DNA from: Sphingomonas sp. CFBP 8760
GTDB lineage: Bacteria; Pseudomonadota; Alphaproteobacteria; Sphingomonadales; Sphingomonadaceae
Direction: 5' to 3'
Length of the DNA stretch: 64,000 nt
NCBI RefSeq assembly: GCF_014841615.1
Contig: NZ_JACYUG010000002.1
Coordinates: 62,001-126,000, forward strand
Positions within the stretch are counted from its first letter, which is position 1, and each line of letters opens with the position of its first letter. A program made the translations under genes and the position numbers. The notes below the pieces were generated by a model that was not told where the DNA came from, did no database searches, and saw only the letters and a list, made by a program, of their open reading frames with translations. This document shows, in pieces, positions 63,135 to 64,000 of this stretch.

Positions 63135-63707
63135 TCAGCGCGGCAGGGTCGCGATCGGCATCGCAGGTGACGTGGCATGGCGGAACCACATGCTGGCACC
63201 GTATAGCGACAGGCACAGCCCGCCGGGCGTGGCGCGGGCCGGGGTGCGGCGGGCGGCGTGATCGACCGTCGCGGTCAGTTCGTCGTCGAACACCGCGCGG
63301 TAGCGGGTCCGGCCGTCCGCACCTGTGCCGAGGCGGATGACGCGGCCATAGTCGCCGAGATAGCCGGCGCGCTGGGCGATCACCTCCTGCGTGGCGGCAT
63401 CATCGTCGCCGCAATCGGCGAGGCGGGCGGCGATGTAACCAAGGCCCAGTCCTTCGCGGACCGCCGCCAGATCCTGCGGCACCACGAAGGTGACGGCGAT
63501 CCGGACCGGGGTGGCGAGGGCCGCCGGCTTGGTACCGCCATCGGGCGCGCCGGCGGGGAGCAGCCGCACCCGTTCGACCGTGACGGGGCCGAGATCGCGA
63601 GGGACCAGTGCCCAGACGGCCACCGCCGCGACCAGCGCGATCAGGACTGCAAGGACGAGCAGGACCGGGCGCCGGCCGGCGCGGCGGGAGGCGCCGTCAG
63701 CCGACAT
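63135..63707 (-). CDS. Membrane-anchored protein of unknown function
   Basis: A 190-aa protein with a basic N-terminus and one membrane helix at about residues 15-35 (LLVLAVLIALVAAVAVWAL), then a soluble part with VPQDLAAVREGLGLGYIAARLAD. It overlaps the upstream gene by 11 bases and ends 4 bases after the alpha/beta hydrolase gene on the opposite strand. I do not recognise a family. Confidence 0.7.
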   Translation of the reverse strand: MSADGASRRAGRRPVLLVLAVLIALVAAVAVWALVPRDLGPVTVERVRLLPAGAPDGGTKPAALATPVRIAVTFVVPQDLAAVREGLGLGYIAARLADCGDDDAATQEVIAQRAGYLGDYGRVIRLGTGADGRTRYRAVFDDELTATVDHAARRTPARATPGGLCLSLYGASMWFRHATSPAMPIATLPR

Positions 63708-63999
63708 GATGGCCGCCCAGCAGCGTCCGGCCGCTCACCCCACCGACAGTGTCGCGCATCATCCCGCGGAAATCGCCGTGCGTCCGGTTCGCGATCAAGC
63801 TGTGATTGGGGGCGTTCGGTTGCCCGATGGCCGGTGGACGCGGATATTTGCGCCCCGCCCACGCGATCGTATCGTCGAACGACCGGTTGTCCGACGAGGG
63901 TTCCGCCCGGACGTTGAGCCACAGGCCGGCATCGGCGCGGATCGCCGTCCAGCTGCGCTGGAAACGCCCGACCGGATCGATGCTGACGAGCAGGTCGAC
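63697..63999 (-). CDS. 3' end of a gene of unknown function, cut by the window edge
   Basis: The minus-strand frame is open from the window end to TGA at 63697-63699, giving about 100 C-terminal residues (start VDLLVSIDPVGRFQRSW, then LWLNVRAEPSSDNRSFDDTIAWAG, then HGDFRGMMRDTVGG). The LLVSIDPVG strand and the late His-containing segment are reminiscent of lipase-like alpha/beta hydrolases, but the catalytic serine would lie outside the window. The stop overlaps the next gene by 11 bases. Confidence 0.6.
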   Translation of the reverse strand, partial: VDLLVSIDPVGRFQRSWTAIRADAGLWLNVRAEPSSDNRSFDDTIAWAGRKYPRPPAIGQPNAPNHSLIANRTHGDFRGMMRDTVGGVSGRTLLGGHHVG

Positions 64000-64000
64000 G

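Overview
The window is high-GC chromosomal DNA from an aerobic alphaproteobacterium, most likely a sphingomonad (Sphingomonas or a close relative). Support comes from the two TonB-dependent receptors, the alphaproteobacterial F1-ATPase zeta inhibitor gene, the leuC-small ORF-leuD arrangement, the oxygen-dependent cobalamin pathway (CobG/CobF/CobN) and dispersed repeats of a kind common in this group. Species cannot be named from sequence alone. I saw no tRNA, rRNA, CRISPR array, insertion sequence or prophage.

Layout, left to right. 1-4 kb: 3' part of acnA with a strong terminator, then a BlaI/M56-peptidase (BlaR1-like) regulatory pair with a double palindromic operator. 4.2-5.1 kb: zeta subunit, BolA and Grx4 genes. 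5.2-8.3 kb: leuC, a 34-aa ORF, leuD and a quinone oxidoreductase, tightly coupled on the minus strand. 8.4-10.4 kb: a lone receiver protein and guaA. 10.5-13.2 kb: rpsM-rpsK-rpoA-rplQ. 13.4-20.3 kb: small unknown genes, an OmpR-type two-component pair and a large hybrid histidine kinase that carries a ParD-like ribbon-helix-helix domain at its N-terminus. 20.4-33.8 kb: a TonB receptor, a six-gene Mrp (Pha/Mnh) cation/proton antiporter operon, and a second TonB receptor followed by an exported amidohydrolase with a CIA30-like C-terminal domain.

33.9-52.9 kb is the centrepiece: a nearly complete aerobic vitamin B12 locus. A cobalamin riboswitch leads cobW-cobN-cobG-cobH-cobI-cobJ and then cobL-cobE-cobM-cobB-cobA-cobF; from cobN on nearly every junction is a 4-base stop/start overlap. 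cobK lies inside this run on the opposite strand, end-overlapping cobJ and sharing two bases of its start codon with cobL. A second, shorter cobalamin riboswitch leads cbtB-cbtA-cobO-DUF1636-cobT-(alpha-ribazole phosphatase)-cobS. Between the two units is a minus-strand histidine-phosphatase homologue that has lost its catalytic Arg-His pair. cobQ, cobD/cbiB, cobC-type decarboxylase, cobP/cobU and the CobS/CobT chelatase partners are not in the window.

53.1-57.3 kb: an assimilatory sulfate operon on the minus strand (a second SUMT for siroheme, DUF2849, cysI, DUF934, APS reductase), interrupted by a repeat-rich spacer. 57.4-64 kb: an exported DUF885 peptidase, astD, SelO, an alpha/beta hydrolase, an unknown membrane-anchored protein and the 3' end of a further minus-strand gene.

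The most unusual items are the ParD-like/hybrid-kinase fusion with an inverted repeat at its start, the inverted cobK inside an otherwise continuous operon, the degenerate phosphatase at the B12 locus, and a 147-bp nested palindromic element between cobS and cysH. All assignments rest on reading the sequence and on family knowledge; no database search was run.
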